A stretch of 8,530 nt of DNA from assembly GCA_002299585.1 (NCBI GenBank), contig DBOE01000052.1, positions 1 to 8,530 of the forward strand, in the 5' to 3' direction. The first letter of the stretch is position 1; each line of letters starts with the position of its first letter. The DNA comes from Hydrogenovibrio sp. UBA654 (GTDB taxonomy: Bacteria; Pseudomonadota; Gammaproteobacteria; Thiomicrospirales; Thiomicrospiraceae). Below, piece after piece: positions 7,177 through 8,530 of the stretch. Below the pieces are notes generated by a model. The model did no database searches, was not told where the DNA came from, and saw nothing but the letters and a program-made list of their open reading frames with translations. A program made the position numbers and the translations under genes.

Positions 7177-7458
7177 ATGTTGCGTTCACTTATTTTTGCG
7201 TTGATTTTTTTGTTTTTAGTTCCTGCGATGTCTATGTCTAATTCTAAGCCAGAGGCTGTAGATATAAATACAGCATCGGCGGAGCATATGGCAAAACATA
7301 TGAAAAATATAGACCTAAAAGAAGCTAAAGATATTGTTGCCCATAGAGAAAAACATGGGCATTTTAAGTCGGTTGAAGATTTAGGCAAAATTATTGGCAG
7401 AAAGCAGGCTGAAGAAAATACAGGTCATGTTTCATTTGGTCATCGTCATGGCCATTAA
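7177..7458 (+). CDS. Small secreted ComEA-like helix-hairpin-helix protein, His-rich
   Basis: A 93-residue protein with a hydrophobic signal peptide (about 1-20, probable cut near AMS/MS). The mature part begins like the ComEA family: VDINTASAEHM (28-38), and later AKDIVAHREKHGHFKSVEDL (50-69) matches the typical pattern of a helix followed by G-x-F-x-S-x-D-L. ComEA-type proteins bind incoming DNA outside the cytoplasmic membrane during natural transformation. Two points depart from the family. The first hairpin usually reads GIG but here is NID (44-46), and the second reads IIG (72-74). The mature protein also carries nine histidines, four of them in the last ten residues. DNA binding by the usual backbone contacts is therefore doubtful, and metal binding is possible. 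No other competence gene is in view. It converges with the peroxiredoxin gene. Confidence 0.8.
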   Translation: MLRSLIFALIFLFLVPAMSMSNSKPEAVDINTASAEHMAKHMKNIDLKEAKDIVAHREKHGHFKSVEDLGKIIGRKQAEENTGHVSFGHRHGH

Positions 7459-7461
7459 AAT

Positions 7462-8193
7462 TTAACCTTTTAAATAGTTATCTAGTTCTGCAGAGCCGCC
7501 GATATGTTTTCCATCAATAAATATTTGTGGAACTGTTTCGGTATTTGCAATTGCCCTTAGCGTTTTTGAGGTAATACCTTTGTTGCTAACAGTAATTTCT
7601 TCGTAGTTAATTTTTGCCTTGGTAAGTGCTTTTTTAGCTTTTTTACAAAAAGGGCAGTCAGGCTTAGTAAGTATCGTGGCTACAGATGGTTTTTTGGCAT
7701 TAGCGTTGATATAATCTAGCATAGTATCGGCATCTGATACTTCAAATGGGTCACCTTCTACATCTGGCTCTACAAATATTTTGTCTATAACTCCGTTTTT
7801 TACTAGCATTGAGTAGCGCCATGAGCGTTTACCAAAGCCTATGTCAGACTTATCTACTAGCATACCCATTTGTTCAGTAAAATATCCATTGCCATCAGGA
7901 ATCATGGTTATTTGCTCTGATTCTTGATCTTTTGCCCAAGAGTTCATAACAAAAGTATCATTTACTGAAATACAGATAATTTGATCAACTCCATGTTGTT
8001 TAAATACCTCGGCTAATTCGTTATAACGGGGCAAATGGCTAGATGAACAGGTTGGGGTAAATGCCCCAGGTAGTGAAAAAGCAATTACGGTTTTGTTTTT
8101 AAAGATATCATCGCTGTTAATGTTTACCCATTTATTATCAGCCATGGTTTGCCATGTAACACTTGGTGTGGTTTTGTTTTTTTGGGTTGGCAT
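7462..8193 (-). CDS. Hybrid peroxiredoxin-glutaredoxin (Prx5/Grx fusion peroxidase)
   Basis: A 243-residue cytoplasmic peroxidase that reduces hydrogen peroxide and alkyl peroxides using glutathione, with its own glutaredoxin module. The N-terminal peroxiredoxin domain (about 8-163) contains the peroxidatic motif PGAFTPTCS with Cys49, then SVNDTFVM (76-83), and KRSWRYSML (122-130), which holds the conserved arginine. The C-terminal glutaredoxin domain (about 170-243) has the redox pair CPFC (180-183), then TVPQIFIDGKHIGG (220-233), the cis-proline and glutathione-binding region. This architecture is known from Haemophilus, Vibrio and other gammaproteobacteria, and the length is typical. The ATG has an AAGGA ribosome site at 8201-8205, seven bases upstream. 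The gene stands alone on the minus strand, its stop only three bases from that of the ComEA-like gene. Regulation by OxyR is plausible but no site was recognised. Confidence 0.95.
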   Translation of the reverse strand: MPTQKNKTTPSVTWQTMADNKWVNINSDDIFKNKTVIAFSLPGAFTPTCSSSHLPRYNELAEVFKQHGVDQIICISVNDTFVMNSWAKDQESEQITMIPDGNGYFTEQMGMLVDKSDIGFGKRSWRYSMLVKNGVIDKIFVEPDVEGDPFEVSDADTMLDYINANAKKPSVATILTKPDCPFCKKAKKALTKAKINYEEITVSNKGITSKTLRAIANTETVPQIFIDGKHIGGSAELDNYLKG

Positions 8194-8200
8194 TTTATTT

Positions 8201-8235
8201 TCCTTTTTATACTATAGTGAGGTCATGTTATAACA
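8201..8235 (-). promoter_or_regulatory. Ribosome site and probable extended -10 promoter of the peroxiredoxin gene
   Basis: Read on the minus strand, TGT-TATAAC (8235 down to 8227) forms an extended -10 element, giving a start near 8220 and a leader of about 27 bases that contains AAGGA (8205 to 8201). The -35 is poor; TTGATA (8252-8247) is present but only 14 bases away. The nearer TATAGT (8216-8211) would start transcription inside the ribosome site, so I prefer the upstream element. Confidence 0.4.
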
Positions 8236-8362
8236 CAAAATATAATTATCAAAATTAATTATATTTATTAAGCCATAGCTTTTGACTATAAGAAAATAAG
8301 CTCAGTTTATTTGGGTACATAAAATAATATGTTCGCTTTTACGGCGTAGATGCATATAATCA

Positions 8363-8387
8363 TACTTATTCAGAGATTCCTTAAGGA
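8363..8387 (+). repeat. 25-bp repeat, copy B (intergenic)
   Basis: It matches 3894-3918 at 23 of 25 bases, with mismatches only at 8369 and 8371, and includes the same 10-bp palindrome TCCTTAAGGA (8378-8387). No start codon follows at ribosome-site distance, so the role played by copy A before dnaN is not repeated here. On the minus strand, GGAATCTCTGAATAAG (8380 to 8365) resembles my recollection of IS5-family terminal repeats, and TTAA (8381-8384) would fit their YTAR target; that link is tentative. Confidence 0.65.
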
Positions 8388-8429
8388 GCCACTTAATAAC
8401 CGCGATTAGAATATTACTAAGAAAAAATA

Positions 8430-8496
8430 TGCGTCATGTTTCGTTAAATGCGTCGTAATAGCTATCTATTGCGTCGAATTTTACGGAAGTTGTCGT
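8430..8496 (+). repeat. Short spaced repeats, TGCGTC motif about every 20 bp
   Basis: TGCGTC occurs at 8430-8435, 8449-8454 and 8470-8475. A degenerate fourth copy, TTGTCG (8490-8495), follows. Aligned on GTC the spacings are 19, 21 and 19 bases, close to two helical turns, so the motifs face the same side of the DNA. The motif is rich in CpG compared with the surrounding AT-rich DNA. This pattern would suit an operator or iteron-like protein-binding array, but with so few copies it may be chance. The array may continue past the window edge. Confidence 0.4.
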
Positions 8497-8530
8497 ATAT
8501 TTTAGCCAGTAAAAAATAATTGGCGGTTGT

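Larger units (their letters stand above)
8194..8530. other. Right-end non-coding region with repeats, no convincing gene
   Basis: These 337 bases contain no reading frame that I can recognise. The left third is AT-rich and holds the peroxiredoxin promoter. A plus-strand -10-like TATAAT lies at 8355-8360, with a weak TTCGCT (8332-8337) at 17 bases. It is followed by the second copy of the 25-bp repeat, and then by an AAGGAG (8383-8388) with no start codon at a usable distance. Beyond 8430 a series of TGCGTC motifs appears. TTTTACGG occurs twice (8337-8344 and 8479-8486). Both minus-strand frames open at the edge are short. The region may be the decayed end of a mobile element or the control region of a gene beyond the window; neither is established. 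Confidence 0.5.

Noticed and set aside
7455..7473. TTAAAA/TTTTAA stem as a bidirectional terminator between the convergent genes
   Set aside because: Six AT pairs would be too weak, and it overlaps both coding ends.
8429..8458. Short plus-strand frame starting ATG at 8429, nine codons
   Set aside because: It is very short, has no ribosome site at a usable distance and has no recognisable product.
8434..8530. Two minus-strand frames open from the right edge (stops at 8462-8464 and 8434-8436), one possibly the tail of a transposase
   Set aside because: They are only 22 and 31 codons, overlap each other in different frames, and show no motif I recognise. Open frames of this length are expected by chance.
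1..8530. CRISPR array, tRNA, rRNA, or toxin-antitoxin/defence genes
   Set aside because: No regularly spaced long repeats, no cloverleaf or rRNA-like sequence, and no gene with such features were seen; the region is mainly the replication-initiation locus.

Overview
The window is AT-rich and carries the replication-initiation locus of a bacterium, most likely a gammaproteobacterium. The encoded PolA, DnaA, DnaN, RecF and hybrid peroxiredoxin-glutaredoxin all read like gammaproteobacterial proteins. The low GC, the TSUP anion transporter and the ChaN-type lipoprotein would suit a marine lineage such as the SUP05/Thioglobus group and its symbiont relatives. That placement is a guess from overall character; no marker here proves it.

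Layout, left to right. At 1-1524 is the 3' part of polA (DNA polymerase I), cut by the window edge. Its stop overlaps the start of a TSUP/TauE-SafE membrane permease (1524-2312). The intergenic stretch 2313-2484 looks like oriC and the dnaA promoter: a very AT-rich segment with an IHF-like site, then three DnaA boxes in the same orientation, then a promoter, and a TTG start for dnaA at 2485. Next come dnaA (2485-3900), dnaN (3926-5032) and recF (5053-6129), closely spaced on one strand. Where gyrB often follows recF, there is instead a ChaN-like lipoprotein gene (6126-7100) overlapping the recF stop by 4 bases. A separate promoter then leads to a small secreted ComEA-like helix-hairpin-helix protein with a histidine-rich tail (7177-7458). 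It converges, 3 bases apart, on a peroxiredoxin-glutaredoxin fusion gene on the minus strand (7462-8193). The last 337 bases hold no convincing gene. They do hold the peroxidase promoter, a 25-bp near-repeat (23/25) of the dnaA-dnaN junction, and a short series of TGCGTC motifs about 20 bp apart.

Functionally this is mainly housekeeping: replication initiation (DnaA, oriC), clamp (DnaN), gap repair (RecF) and primer removal/repair synthesis (PolA), plus envelope and redox genes. I found no evidence for a defence island, CRISPR array, rRNA, tRNA or intact mobile element. The points most worth a second look are the lipoprotein coupled to recF, the atypical ComEA-like protein, and the unexplained repeats at the right edge.
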